From NCBI GenBank assembly GCA_019561615.1, contig JAHEQA010000046.1, positions 1-39,297 on the forward strand: a stretch of 39,297 nucleotides of DNA, read 5' to 3'. This document shows, piece after piece, positions 26,526 to 34,652 of the stretch (its first letter is position 1; every line of letters starts with the position of its first letter). The DNA is from Methanothermococcus sp. SCGC AD-155-E23. Lineage in GTDB: Archaea; AGJL01; Methanococci; Methanococcales; Methanococcaceae. The notes beneath the pieces are model-generated. The model saw only the letters and a program-made list of their open reading frames with translations. It was not told where the DNA came from and made no database searches. The translations under genes and the position numbers were made by a program.

Positions 26526-27545
26526 CTACCTCTCTAGAATGTTTTTAACATCCTCCTTCCTAAACTCAAAGAAGGTGAGATCCTCCCCGTATCTAAACCT
26601 CTTTGGACACTCAGTTAGGACCTCTCCATCCTCTATAAATCCATACTTTAATATCCAGGTGAAGAGGGGCTCCTCCCTCTTTTCAAGTACCTCTACAATA
26701 GGATGAAATAGAGGCTTTCCAAACTCCTCCCTCCCAAATTCCCCCATTACCCTCTGTCCCTCCTCTCCAGTTAGCCACTTGGCCAGGAAAATAGCATCTT
26801 TGTAATTTTTTCTATACTTCTCAGGATTTATCACTATAATACTGTAGATGTTTATCATCTCACTACCTTTATCCACAAGAACATCCAGGTTATTCACAAT
26901 ACCCTCCCCACTGTACTTGAGATAGGTTGCCCTATCTGAGAGGGTATAACCACCCTTGGCATCAGTTATCTTAAGGGTCTCACCCATTCCAGACCCTGTC
27001 CTGTATACCCATCCCTCATTTTTTATCTCTGAGTAGTTGTAACCTGCCAACCTCCAGAGGTTTATCTCCTTGGTGTTAGTCCCTGAACCGTCATCCCTTG
27101 TAACCCATATTGCCCTACCTTCCCTCCCAGCCTCTGCAATCCTCTTAAGGGCTTCAACTGGTGGAAGTCCCCTAATACCTACAGGATCATCCTTGGGACC
27201 TACTATGACGAAGAAGTTGTATGCAAAGACCTTTCTATTTACCCCGTAACCCTCCTCCATAAACTTCAACTCCTTACTCCTGGCATGTACTATGATGGCA
27301 TCACATACTCCATTTTTAGCATCCTCAATAGCTGCTCCAGTTCCCTTTGGAATAAACCTTAACTCTATGTTGTACTCCCTCTTGAATATCTCTCCTATGA
27401 TATCTAAGAGTCCAGTGTCGTATAGACTTGTTGTTGTGGAGATTGTAAGGTGTCTAACTCTACTCTGGGTTTGATAGTTGTAGAGGAGAAGACCCCCTGT
27501 AATTAGTATTACCACCCCCAATACCACAAGGATAACTCTCTTCAT
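26526..27545 (-). CDS. tupA: Tungstate-binding protein TupA
   Basis: The 339-residue protein starts with a signal or anchor helix (residues 5-25). It then has the TupA hallmark ISTTTSLYDTGLLD, in which the TTS turn binds the oxyanion. Later motifs are FIPKGTGAAIEDAKNG, TRDDGSGTNTKE and YTLSDRATYL. It catches tungstate outside the membrane. Tungsten is needed by tungsten formylmethanofuran dehydrogenase and formate dehydrogenase of this group. The C-terminus, with an extra 30 residues or so, is somewhat longer than usual. Confidence 0.92.
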   Translation of the reverse strand: MKRVILVVLGVVILITGGLLLYNYQTQSRVRHLTISTTTSLYDTGLLDIIGEIFKREYNIELRFIPKGTGAAIEDAKNGVCDAIIVHARSKELKFMEEGYGVNRKVFAYNFFVIVGPKDDPVGIRGLPPVEALKRIAEAGREGRAIWVTRDDGSGTNTKEINLWRLAGYNYSEIKNEGWVYRTGSGMGETLKITDAKGGYTLSDRATYLKYSGEGIVNNLDVLVDKGSEMINIYSIIVINPEKYRKNYKDAIFLAKWLTGEEGQRVMGEFGREEFGKPLFHPIVEVLEKREEPLFTWILKYGFIEDGEVLTECPKRFRYGEDLTFFEFRKEDVKNILER

Positions 27546-27556
27546 ACTATCCCTCG

Positions 27557-27574
27557 TTAATCAAATTTAATTAA
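27557..27574. promoter_or_regulatory. tupA: Candidate operator at the tupA start site
   Basis: This is an 18-bp near-perfect palindrome, TTAATCAAATTTAATTAA, with only one mismatched pair. A TATA-like box (minus strand, CTTTTATAATAAA) lies at 27577-27589, so the palindrome covers the expected transcription start. An oxyanion-sensing repressor is a natural candidate, but no such regulator is in the window, and AT-rich palindromes also occur by chance. Confidence 0.4.
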
Positions 27575-27751
27575 CTTTATTATAAAAGTTAATGCTATTT
27601 ATAGATGTCATACTGGATCTTAATAGAAAAATTTAAAATCGGTGTTAAAGTCGCACTGAAAATAGAGGAATCTAGACGAAATACGGATAATTAAATTAAT
27701 ATAGATGGAAGAGAATAAAGTTAACTGTAAAAGAGCCCCAAAGGTGATAAA

Positions 27752-28981
27752 GTGAAGGCAGACGCCGTCAAGATAGCAGATGGAGTATACTGGGTAGGGG
27801 TATTGGACTGGGACATCAGGAAGTACCATGGATACACCTTGAAGGGTACCACCTACAACGCATACCTAGTATTTGGAGATGAGAAGGTTGCCATAATAGA
27901 TAACACATACCCAGGGACCTCTGCCCAGATGTGGGGGAGAATCAAGGACGCCTTTGAGAAGGAGGGTAGGGAGTTCAAAATAGATGTAATTGTACAGAAC
28001 CACGTAGAGAAGGACCACTCTGGAGCACTGCCAGAGATCCACAAGAAGTTCCCAGAGGCACCAATCTACTGTACAGAGGTTGCAATTGAGGGGTTGAAGA
28101 AACACTATCCATCCTTAAAGGATGCACCATTTAAGGCTGTAAAGTCCCTGGATAGTGTAGACCTTGGAGGTAAGACCCTTACATTCCTGGAGGCACCCCT
28201 TCTCCACTGGCCAGACAGTATGTTCACCTTCTACAACGAAGGGGGAATACTCTTCCCAAATGATGCCTTTGGTCAGCACCTCTGCTATCCAGCACATATG
28301 AGGTTTGACAAGGACATCCCAGAGTACGTTCTCATGGATGCAAACAAGAAGTTCTACGCAAACCTCATTACACCACTCTCCAAGTTGGTACTTAAGAAGT
28401 TTAAAGAGGTTACTGACCTAGGTCTCTTGGAGAAGATAAAGATGATAGCTCCATCCCATGGACAGATATGGACAGAGCCAATGAAGGTAATAGAGGCCTA
28501 CCAGAACTTTGCCACTGGTAAGTGTAAGGACAAGGCTACAATAGTATACGATACAATGCACTACTCCACCCAGAAGATGGCTCACGCCTTTGCAGAGGGC
28601 CTTATGAGTGAAGGTATAGAGGTAGTGATGTACTACCTCCACGAGGACGAGAGAAGTGAAATTGTCAAGGACATCTTGGACAGTAAGGCAGTACTCTTTG
28701 GAGCACCAACAATCTACGATGAGCCATACCCATCCCTGGGAGACCTGATATACTACCTGAGAGGGTTGAAGTTCCAGAGAACAGGGTTGAAGAGATTATC
28801 CATAGTCTTTGGATCCATGGGAGGTAACGGTGGAGGAGTAGAGATACTGAAGAAGGAAGTGGAGGCCTGTGGCTTCAACGTCGTGGATACCTACGAGTTG
28901 TACTACGTCCCAACTGAGGAGGAGTTGGAGAAGTGTTACAACATGGGTAAGAGACTAGCTGCTAAGATAAAAGAGATGTAA
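27752..28981 (+). CDS. fprA: F420H2 oxidase FprA (A-type flavodiiron protein)
   Basis: The 409-residue protein has a metallo-beta-lactamase-like domain with the diiron motif HVEKDH (His84, Glu86, Asp88, His89), then [19 protein letters not shown] and [10 protein letters not shown]-terminal flavodoxin domain starts near residue 258 ([15 protein letters not shown]) and binds FMN. It reduces O2 to water with F420H2, protecting the cell. GGTGATAAA precedes the GTG. The codon choice (many CCA, TAC, AAG) suggests high expression. The 206-bp gap before it contains the tupA promoter and otherwise no gene. Confidence 0.95.
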   Translation: MKADAVKIADGVYWVGVLDWDIRKYHGYTLKGTTYNAYLVFGDEKVAIIDNTYPGTSAQMWGRIKDAFEKEGREFKIDVIVQNHVEKDHSGALPEIHKKFPEAPIYCTEVAIEGLKKHYPSLKDAPFKAVKSLDSVDLGGKTLTFLEAPLLHWPDSMFTFYNEGGILFPNDAFGQHLCYPAHMRFDKDIPEYVLMDANKKFYANLITPLSKLVLKKFKEVTDLGLLEKIKMIAPSHGQIWTEPMKVIEAYQNFATGKCKDKATIVYDTMHYSTQKMAHAFAEGLMSEGIEVVMYYLHEDERSEIVKDILDSKAVLFGAPTIYDEPYPSLGDLIYYLRGLKFQRTGLKRLSIVFGSMGGNGGGVEILKKEVEACGFNVVDTYELYYVPTEEELEKCYNMGKRLAAKIKEM

Positions 28982-28989
28982 AATCCCCT

Positions 28990-28998
28990 TAACCTTTT
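28990..28998 (+). terminator. T-rich terminator after fprA
   Basis: A run CCTTTTTTT lies about 10 bp past the fprA stop, in line with archaeal termination at U-runs. The rest of the gap to the hemerythrin gene (28999-29131) is AT-rich and shows no gene. Confidence 0.45.
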
Positions 28999-29131
28999 TT
29001 TAATATTTAATTTAAGATACTCTAATATCTATTAAAATTTTTAATCATTCATTAACACTATTTTTAAGCTATCAACTATTTATCCCACCTTATCCTATCT
29101 ATTTTGAGATAAAATTGCTTAGGGGATTGAC

Positions 29132-29575
29132 GTGGAGATAATAAAATGGTCCAAAGATCTAGAGACTGGTGTAGAGGCATTTGACGAGGAACACAAGGTA
29201 CTTATAAAGACCATAAACCAGGTATACTCCTTCATGAGGGAGGGGAAGAAGGAGGAGGCTAAAAAGGTACTTATAGATAAGGTAGTTGCCTATGCAGATA
29301 AGCACTTTAAGCATGAAGAGGAGGTTATGGAGAGGTACAACTATCCAAAGGATAGGTTAGAAGGTCATAAAAAGATGCATAACTTCTTTGTCAAATACCT
29401 TATAAAGACACTACTGCCAAAGATTGAGAGAGGGGATGACAAGAAGTTTAACGAGGCCCTAAATTTCATAGTTGGATGGTTAATTATGCACATAAAGAAT
29501 ATGGATGCAAAGGGATATGGTAAGTGGTTCAGGGAGAAGGGTATAAAGGTACCTGACAAGATGGTGGAGATATAG
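29132..29575 (+). CDS. Bacteriohemerythrin
   Basis: The 147-residue protein opens [21 protein letters not shown] and keeps all ligands of the diiron site: His21, His58, Glu62, His79, His83, His120 and Asp125. It should reversibly bind O2, either as a sensor, a store, or a supplier to FprA just upstream. The start is GTG, with AGGGGATTGAC before it. It ends exactly where the Lrp gene ends on the other strand. Confidence 0.93.
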   Translation: MEIIKWSKDLETGVEAFDEEHKVLIKTINQVYSFMREGKKEEAKKVLIDKVVAYADKHFKHEEEVMERYNYPKDRLEGHKKMHNFFVKYLIKTLLPKIERGDDKKFNEALNFIVGWLIMHIKNMDAKGYGKWFREKGIKVPDKMVEI

Positions 29576-29998
29576 TTACTTCAACTGTTCCAGTATTATT
29601 GCAGGGCATGCCTTCTTTATACCCTTTATCTTAGCTAACTTGTCAAAGAGTATCTCAGATAACTCCTGACCATCTCTCGCCCAGATCTCAGTCATGATCA
29701 TATGGTCGCCAGTGGAGGTCCATACCTTTTTTACCTCATCAAATTCACAGAGTTTCTTTGCAACTGAGAGGAAGTCCTCTGGATTGGTATCAAATCCTGT
29801 CAATGCAACTACGTTATATCCAATTTTAGTGGGATCTATCTCTGCCCTGTATCCCTTAATAATACCCTCCTCTTCCATTCTTTTAATTCTCTTTCTCACG
29901 GAACTCTCACTTGTATTCAGTATCTTTGCAATCTCTCTGTAGGATTTTCTACCGTCCTTCATCAGTATTTCAAGTATCTTCATGTCCTTTTCATCCAT
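29576..29998 (-). CDS. Lrp/AsnC-family transcriptional regulator
   Basis: The 140-residue protein has an N-terminal winged helix-turn-helix ([43 protein letters not shown]) and a C-terminal RAM ligand-binding domain ([10 protein letters not shown] to [11 protein letters not shown]). Such proteins bind amino acids or related compounds and act as octamers or dimers. The target is not clear. It is divergent from the ferredoxin-YcaO pair across a 77-bp gap and convergent with the hemerythrin gene. Confidence 0.92.
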   Translation of the reverse strand: MDEKDMKILEILMKDGRKSYREIAKILNTSESSVRKRIKRMEEEGIIKGYRAEIDPTKIGYNVVALTGFDTNPEDFLSVAKKLCEFDEVKKVWTSTGDHMIMTEIWARDGQELSEILFDKLAKIKGIKKACPAIILEQLK

Positions 29999-30075
29999 AC
30001 TACCACGGTGACTTAATATAGTTTAAATAAAAAAATCCCACAATTATTTATAAATTTTTTACCTCAGGTGATACC

Positions 30076-30279
30076 TTGGTGGTGAAGATAGTGGTAGACA
30101 GGGAGAAATGTATAGGATGTGGAAGATGTTACGAGGTATGTCCAAAGGGTCCATTGATATGGAGGGTAGATGAGAGCAATAAGTACTACGCCTACGATAC
30201 AAGGTACTGTCACAACTGTAAGTTATGTACAGCTAGATGCCCTACTAACGCCATCTCTATAATCAAGGAGGGAGTTTAG
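30076..30279 (+). CDS. Small 2[4Fe-4S] ferredoxin
   Basis: The 67-residue protein has two cluster motifs: Cys12/15/18/22 and Cys45/48/51/55. A spacer of about 22 residues holds an insertion rich in Tyr. The start is TTG, after GGTGATACC. The YcaO gene starts 9 bp after its stop, so they are probably co-transcribed and co-translated. The pairing may be functional, for example in supplying electrons or sulfide for thioamidation; that is inference. Confidence 0.9.
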   Translation: MVVKIVVDREKCIGCGRCYEVCPKGPLIWRVDESNKYYAYDTRYCHNCKLCTARCPTNAISIIKEGV

Positions 30280-30288
30280 TGATAGGCT

Positions 30289-31467
30289 ATGGAGGTTATC
30301 CAGAGTTTAGAGACCTATAGGGTATGTCATCCCAGGGAGACCTGGAGTAGAATAAGTCCTATTCTCGGTAAGATAGGAGTTAAAGGGATGGAGAGGATAG
30401 ATCACCTAGATAGGTTAGGTATTCCCGTATATGCTCTAGAGAGGGTAAGTGGGGAGGGTGTGATATATCACCTTGGAAAGGGACCTACAGATATACAGGC
30501 AAAGGTTTCTGGATCCATGGAGGCTATAGAGAGGTACTCTGCAGAGTTAAAGCCAGAGGATAAGGAGAGACTTAAAGACAAACCTGAGAATCCCTTGGAT
30601 ATAGGGGAGTTAATCCTACCCCTGGATATATACAGATCCCCTGGAGGGAGAGAGGGTATAAGGGGTATCAAGTGGGTTGAGGGATTTGACCTTATAAACG
30701 ATTGTGTTGTAGAGGTGCCTGCAGAGGGTGTGTTCCATCCCTACAGGGGAAGACTGTTTAGAAGTAATACAAATGGTATAGCCTCTGGCAACAACCTCTA
30801 CGAGGCTATTCTCCATGGAGCCCTTGAGGTGATAGAGAGGGATGCCTGGAGTATTGCAGAACTCTCTGGAAACACCTACAGGAGGATAGATGTAGAGGGG
30901 GCGAAGAATCCCCTTATACATGAACTTTTAGAGAGGTTTGAAAGTGCCAATGTAAATGTAATACTTAAGGACCTTACAAGTGATGTGGGTATTCCAACTG
31001 TGGGGGCTGTATGTGACGAGGAGGTGTGGAGGGATCCTGCCCTCCTATGTATAGGGGTGGGGTGTCATCTCCACCCTGAGATTGCAGTTATCAGGGCTCT
31101 AACTGAGGTGGCTCAAAGTAGAGCTACCCAACTTCATAACAGGAGAAAGGCTGCTGTAAGGGGGAGTATAGTAAGGAAGGTTGACTATGAGAGGATGAAG
31201 AGGATCCACAGGAGATGGTATGAGTACAGGGAGACTGTAAATATCGAGGATATGGAGAACTTTGCAAGTTACAATCTAAAGAGGGATCTTGAAAGGGTGA
31301 AGGAGAGGTTGCTAGAGGTAGGTTTTGACAAACTTATATACGTGGATCTGAAGAGAACAGAGGTGGACACTGTAAGAGTTATAATACCTAGGATGGAGGT
31401 CTACTCCATAGACAGGGACAGGATATCCCCCTGGATAAAGGAGAGGATTAGAAAGGTTATAGGATAG
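30289..31467 (+). CDS. YcaO-domain protein, possible McrA thioamidation enzyme
   Basis: The 392-residue protein has the YcaO ATP-binding parts KVSGSMEAIERYSAE, GIASGNNLYEAILHGALEVIERDAW and VGCHLHPEIAVIRALTEVAQSRATQ. YcaO proteins activate peptide backbone amides with ATP. In methanogens they install thioglycine in methyl-CoM reductase, often with TfuA, which is not found nearby. The RNA- or TOMM-related role of other YcaO enzymes is less likely, as no precursor gene is seen. Its last 11 bp overlap the DP1 gene on the other strand. Confidence 0.88.
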   Translation: MEVIQSLETYRVCHPRETWSRISPILGKIGVKGMERIDHLDRLGIPVYALERVSGEGVIYHLGKGPTDIQAKVSGSMEAIERYSAELKPEDKERLKDKPENPLDIGELILPLDIYRSPGGREGIRGIKWVEGFDLINDCVVEVPAEGVFHPYRGRLFRSNTNGIASGNNLYEAILHGALEVIERDAWSIAELSGNTYRRIDVEGAKNPLIHELLERFESANVNVILKDLTSDVGIPTVGAVCDEEVWRDPALLCIGVGCHLHPEIAVIRALTEVAQSRATQLHNRRKAAVRGSIVRKVDYERMKRIHRRWYEYRETVNIEDMENFASYNLKRDLERVKERLLEVGFDKLIYVDLKRTEVDTVRVIIPRMEVYSIDRDRISPWIKERIRKVIG

Positions 31468-33196
31468 TCACCTTCCCGTTGTTCCACTCTATATAGACGT
31501 CACCCATCCTTGACATATCCACTATAGGTACCCTTCCAGGTGTTGGGTGAATACCCATCTTCTTCTGGAACTCGGTCTGCTCCTGGAAGGTTCCACTGTT
31601 TATCATCACAGTACCTTTGTAGATACCGTAACCGTTGATATGTATATGTCCAGCGTGGAATACATCAGGCTCCATGTGGATAACTAGGTAGTCTATATGT
31701 TCAGGGGCTATAGGACATCTACCTCCATATGTTGGACATAGATGTCTCCTCTTCAACAGCTCCCTCATTATAGATGGAGGATCTGTATATTTGGCAGAGG
31801 GTATCTGTCCCACGATATCGTCAAAACTTCTTCCATGGTATATTAGAAAGTCCAGACCATGTACATTTACATAGCTAGGGTTGCCTATAAAGGTGACGTT
31901 ATCCAGGGAGTCAAATACCTTTAACACCTTCTTCGGTAGTGCAGGCTGAGGTTCTGCAGGTCTTACAGCGTCGTGGTTTCCAGGGGATATGATTATATGT
32001 ATATGCTCAGGTATCTCCTCCAGGTAGGCTGCAACTTCGGCATACTGGGCCATAATATCTATCTCGTAGAGGTCCTCCTCCTGTCCTGGGTATACCCCTA
32101 CTCCATCTATAAGGTCACCTGCTATAGAGATGTACTTCAACCTACTGACGATCTTCTCCTCGATACCCCTACTGATTCTACCGTTTAGTAACTCTATAAA
32201 TCTCTTAAAGGTCTTCCCCAGGAACTCCCTACTTCCCACATGTATATCAGATAGGAAGGCGGTATATATCTTCTCCTCGATACTTCTAGGTGCCTTTGGA
32301 GTTATATCTGGCCTTATACAGCTATCTGCAAATAGTATATCCCCACTGTTTGAGACATAACCTATGAATCCAACAACTTCATCTAGTAGAATATCCTCAG
32401 GTAACTCCCCCCTTGCAATTTTATCCTTCATAAGTATTACTGTAATACTGGTTTTCTCATCCTCTATCTCCACCCTCTTATGTCCCTTCTTAGTAGTACT
32501 TACATCAGAGACCATCCCAACGACGAATACATCCCCCTTACCCTTCACCTTATGTAACTTCTCCAGGGGATAGGCCTTCCTCTTCACCTTCCTCTCTATC
32601 ATACTCTTTATCCTTCTGTACCTGTCCCTGAAGTACTTTATAAAGTCCTCTATAGTACCTTCACATGTGGATTTACCTGTAACATCCCACTCCTCGTACA
32701 CCTTTACCCTGGTCTCAATATCCCTGGCTATGTAATTTATCCTACGATTGATACTGTTCCTTATAGTCTTTATCTCAGATAGTCTCTTCTTTCTCTCCTC
32801 CTCCATCTCCTTTAATGTATCCTGGCTTTCCTCCACAACCTCCTGTGATGTATCCTCCACAGTCTCACAACTATCTTGGGAGGGTGTACTATCTATCACC
32901 TCCACAGTAGGGGAGGGTGTACTGTCCAGCACCTGGGTATCACCCTCAAGGAATCCATTCCCCACGTAGTACTTGAGAAAATTACAGTTCTGATAGGTCC
33001 TTATAATATCCTCCAGGTTGTGATTTAAAAAGATGTTTAAAAAGTAGTCGTCTAAAAGTATGAAGGTATCGTTTACACTTTTAAATTCTCTAACTTTCTC
33101 CAGTAGAACCTCCCTCTCCTCCTGAGACATACCGTTTATTCTCCTGTAGGACTCTGGAGTTAGGAGAACCTCAATATTTAAAAAATCCTCTAGCAT
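31457..33196 (-). CDS. polB: DNA polymerase D small subunit DP1
   Basis: The 579-residue protein has an N-terminal helical domain, a linker rich in Ser, Thr, Glu (about 86-135), an OB-fold (about 222-300) and a calcineurin-like phosphodiesterase domain with DIHVGS (317-322), GDLIDG (360-365), GNHD (406-409) and a late GHIH. All metal ligands are present, so it should be the active 3'-5' proofreading exonuclease. PolD is the replicative polymerase of Euryarchaeota. Large subunit DP2 is not in the window. The linker holds a DSTPS repeat coded by a duplicated DNA segment. Confidence 0.95.
   Translation of the reverse strand: MLEDFLNIEVLLTPESYRRINGMSQEEREVLLEKVREFKSVNDTFILLDDYFLNIFLNHNLEDIIRTYQNCNFLKYYVGNGFLEGDTQVLDSTPSPTVEVIDSTPSQDSCETVEDTSQEVVEESQDTLKEMEEERKKRLSEIKTIRNSINRRINYIARDIETRVKVYEEWDVTGKSTCEGTIEDFIKYFRDRYRRIKSMIERKVKRKAYPLEKLHKVKGKGDVFVVGMVSDVSTTKKGHKRVEIEDEKTSITVILMKDKIARGELPEDILLDEVVGFIGYVSNSGDILFADSCIRPDITPKAPRSIEEKIYTAFLSDIHVGSREFLGKTFKRFIELLNGRISRGIEEKIVSRLKYISIAGDLIDGVGVYPGQEEDLYEIDIMAQYAEVAAYLEEIPEHIHIIISPGNHDAVRPAEPQPALPKKVLKVFDSLDNVTFIGNPSYVNVHGLDFLIYHGRSFDDIVGQIPSAKYTDPPSIMRELLKRRHLCPTYGGRCPIAPEHIDYLVIHMEPDVFHAGHIHINGYGIYKGTVMINSGTFQEQTEFQKKMGIHPTPGRVPIVDMSRMGDVYIEWNNGKVTIL
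32878..32934. repeat. 33-bp-period tandem duplication inside DP1 linker
   Basis: A 24-base unit beginning GGGAGGGTGTACT occurs at 32878-32901 and again at 32911-32934, with a few differences. It codes the repeated DSTPS in the acidic linker. This is the kind of length change expected in a flexible linker and does not shift the frame. Confidence 0.8.
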
Positions 33197-33264
33197 AACA
33201 CTCCCTTTTTAACTGGTAAAAAAATAGGAGAGAAAATAATGACTCACTAATTATAAAAATTTTA

Positions 33265-34107
33265 TTAGTCCAACTCTATGTTGTAGAGCTTTTCAATGTT
33301 TTCCTTGTGGATCCTGTAGACACCTTCCTCGTTGATTATACCCATCTCCAAAAGCTTTCTCGTCCTTCTTGGAACTGTCTTTATCCCTAGAACTGCTCCA
33401 GGGCGTCTTAAGTCGTCTATGTAGTCAGTCTCCATTACAAACCTTAGAGATTTCTTCGCAGCCTCTACAACTGGTTTAGAGGCAAGAATAGAGGGAAAAA
33501 TCCCGTATTTCTCTCCCTCCAATACGTTATCTCCACAGTGATGTTTTATAACCTTTTCAGGGTTGAGATTTACAGATCTGGCCATATCCCTGAACTCCCT
33601 AAATTGCTCCTCAGATGCACTCTCCCCATGGATCTGGAGGGCACATCCAATATCCCTGGCCATCTCCATACAGTATAGAAGTATCTCGTTGGAAACCCTC
33701 CATATCTCCTCACTTACTTTAAAGTGAGGTCTCCCCACCTCCCCAATGCCCACTAAGAAGTCATACTCCTCTACAAGTTTTCCTGCATAGTTTAAGGCCT
33801 CTATCACCTTCTCCTTGATATACTCTAAACTCTTCCCCCTCTCTGCCATGGTGGTGATTTCACAGGGGTGTACCCCTACCAGTCCAAATACCTTTACTCC
33901 ATCTACATTCTTCCTTATCCTCTCTATATCCCTGATCAATGTGTCCATGGAAGTGGTTAGATCTCCAGTAAAAGAGGGTTTATTAAGTATTATAAGTGTT
34001 TTTCCTCCGGCGCTTCTAAATATCTTTGCCACCTTTTCGGGGCCGTAGCCCCTCTTACTATCTACATGGAGATGGTTATCCGTTATAGGTAGGTTCTTTA
34101 AATCCAT
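33265..34107 (-). CDS. TatD-like metal-dependent hydrolase
   Basis: The 280-residue TIM-barrel protein has NHLHVD (His12, His14), a Glu in GIGEVGRPHF, QIHGES, a double His in IKHHCGD and the final Asp in METDYIDD. These are the ligands and general base of the TatD/amidohydrolase class. TatD is a DNase; this archaeal group differs from bacterial TatD and its substrate is not proved. It lies 68 bp upstream of DP1 on the same strand. Confidence 0.82.
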   Translation of the reverse strand: MDLKNLPITDNHLHVDSKRGYGPEKVAKIFRSAGGKTLIILNKPSFTGDLTTSMDTLIRDIERIRKNVDGVKVFGLVGVHPCEITTMAERGKSLEYIKEKVIEALNYAGKLVEEYDFLVGIGEVGRPHFKVSEEIWRVSNEILLYCMEMARDIGCALQIHGESASEEQFREFRDMARSVNLNPEKVIKHHCGDNVLEGEKYGIFPSILASKPVVEAAKKSLRFVMETDYIDDLRRPGAVLGIKTVPRRTRKLLEMGIINEEGVYRIHKENIEKLYNIELD

Positions 34108-34131
34108 ATACCTTCCCTAAAAAAAGTATTT

Positions 34132-34293
34132 TTATTCCCCTCCCATGAAACCACGTCCACATCTCCTACCTCCCCTATCAACCCTGTGGATGTAGTGGGC
34201 AGGGGCGCCACAGTGTGGGCAGGTTTCAGGTTTTGGGATGCCGTAGGGCACCTCAATTATCTTCTGGCAGTTGCTACATATGAATCTTTTCAT
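34132..34293 (-). CDS. Small zinc-ribbon protein (53 residues)
   Basis: This short gene starts MKRFICSNCQKII and has two CxxC pairs, Cys6/Cys9 and Cys25/Cys28 (CPHC), a rubredoxin-like or zinc-ribbon knuckle set. The tail RGGRRCGRGFMGGE is rich in Gly and Arg. The ATG at 34293 is six bases after GAGG; an ATG at 34299 in frame is also possible. It begins 15 bp after the stop of the next gene on the same strand, with which it forms a unit. The role is not known. Confidence 0.82.
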   Translation of the reverse strand: MKRFICSNCQKIIEVPYGIPKPETCPHCGAPAHYIHRVDRGGRRCGRGFMGGE

Positions 34294-34308
34294 CTCCATC
34301 CTCATCCC

Positions 34309-34587
34309 TTACTCCTTCTTCTTTTTAATATTTTTCAACTCCTCTTCTAACATCTTTAACTCCTCTTTTAAGTATCTTATCCTCTCCTCTAGGTACTTCT
34401 CCCTCTCCTCCTCAGGGATCTCTTCAAGGAATAGATCCCAGGCATGGATCAATCTCCCCATCTCATCTAGGTAGAATGCATGGGGGCCACATCCACATCT
34501 ACATGGTCCTACATATCTAAATCTACCAAATATTCTTGGAGCTAGGAAGTGTCTGCACATTCTTCCGAAAAACCTTCTTCCAAACAT
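34309..34587 (-). CDS. Small Cys/Arg-rich protein with C-terminal coiled coil (DUF5320-like)
   Basis: The 92-residue protein has a basic, aromatic N-terminus (MFGRRFFGRMCRHFL), a Cys-x-Cys-x-Cys (CRCGC) near residue 29, and a C-terminal helix rich in Glu, Lys and Leu (about 55-92) that looks like a coiled coil. The layout recalls small DUF5320-type proteins found near MinD-like and nitrogenase-accessory-like genes in archaea. Family call is tentative. The ATG follows GAGGTGATAGG. The promoter is of the strong tRNA type. It is followed by the zinc-ribbon gene. Confidence 0.72.
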   Translation of the reverse strand: MFGRRFFGRMCRHFLAPRIFGRFRYVGPCRCGCGPHAFYLDEMGRLIHAWDLFLEEIPEEEREKYLEERIRYLKEELKMLEEELKNIKKKKE

Positions 34588-34630
34588 CCTATCACCTCTT
34601 ATCTTCTTCTAATAATGCACATATGCGTAA

Positions 34631-34650
34631 TAATATATAAACTTTTCGGT
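34631..34650 (-). promoter_or_regulatory. Strong tRNA-type promoter of the 34309-34587 gene
   Basis: On the minus strand the sequence is ACCGAAAAGTTTATATATTA, nearly the same as the tRNA-Cys promoter. It is about 44-63 bp upstream of the ATG, giving a leader of about 25 nt. A CATATG-centred motif lies just downstream at 34620-34627. Confidence 0.72.
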
Positions 34651-34652
34651 CT

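Noticed and set aside
27575-27751. Riboswitch or small RNA in the tupA-fprA gap.
   Set aside because: The stretch is AT-rich with no stable hairpin or box motifs that I can see.
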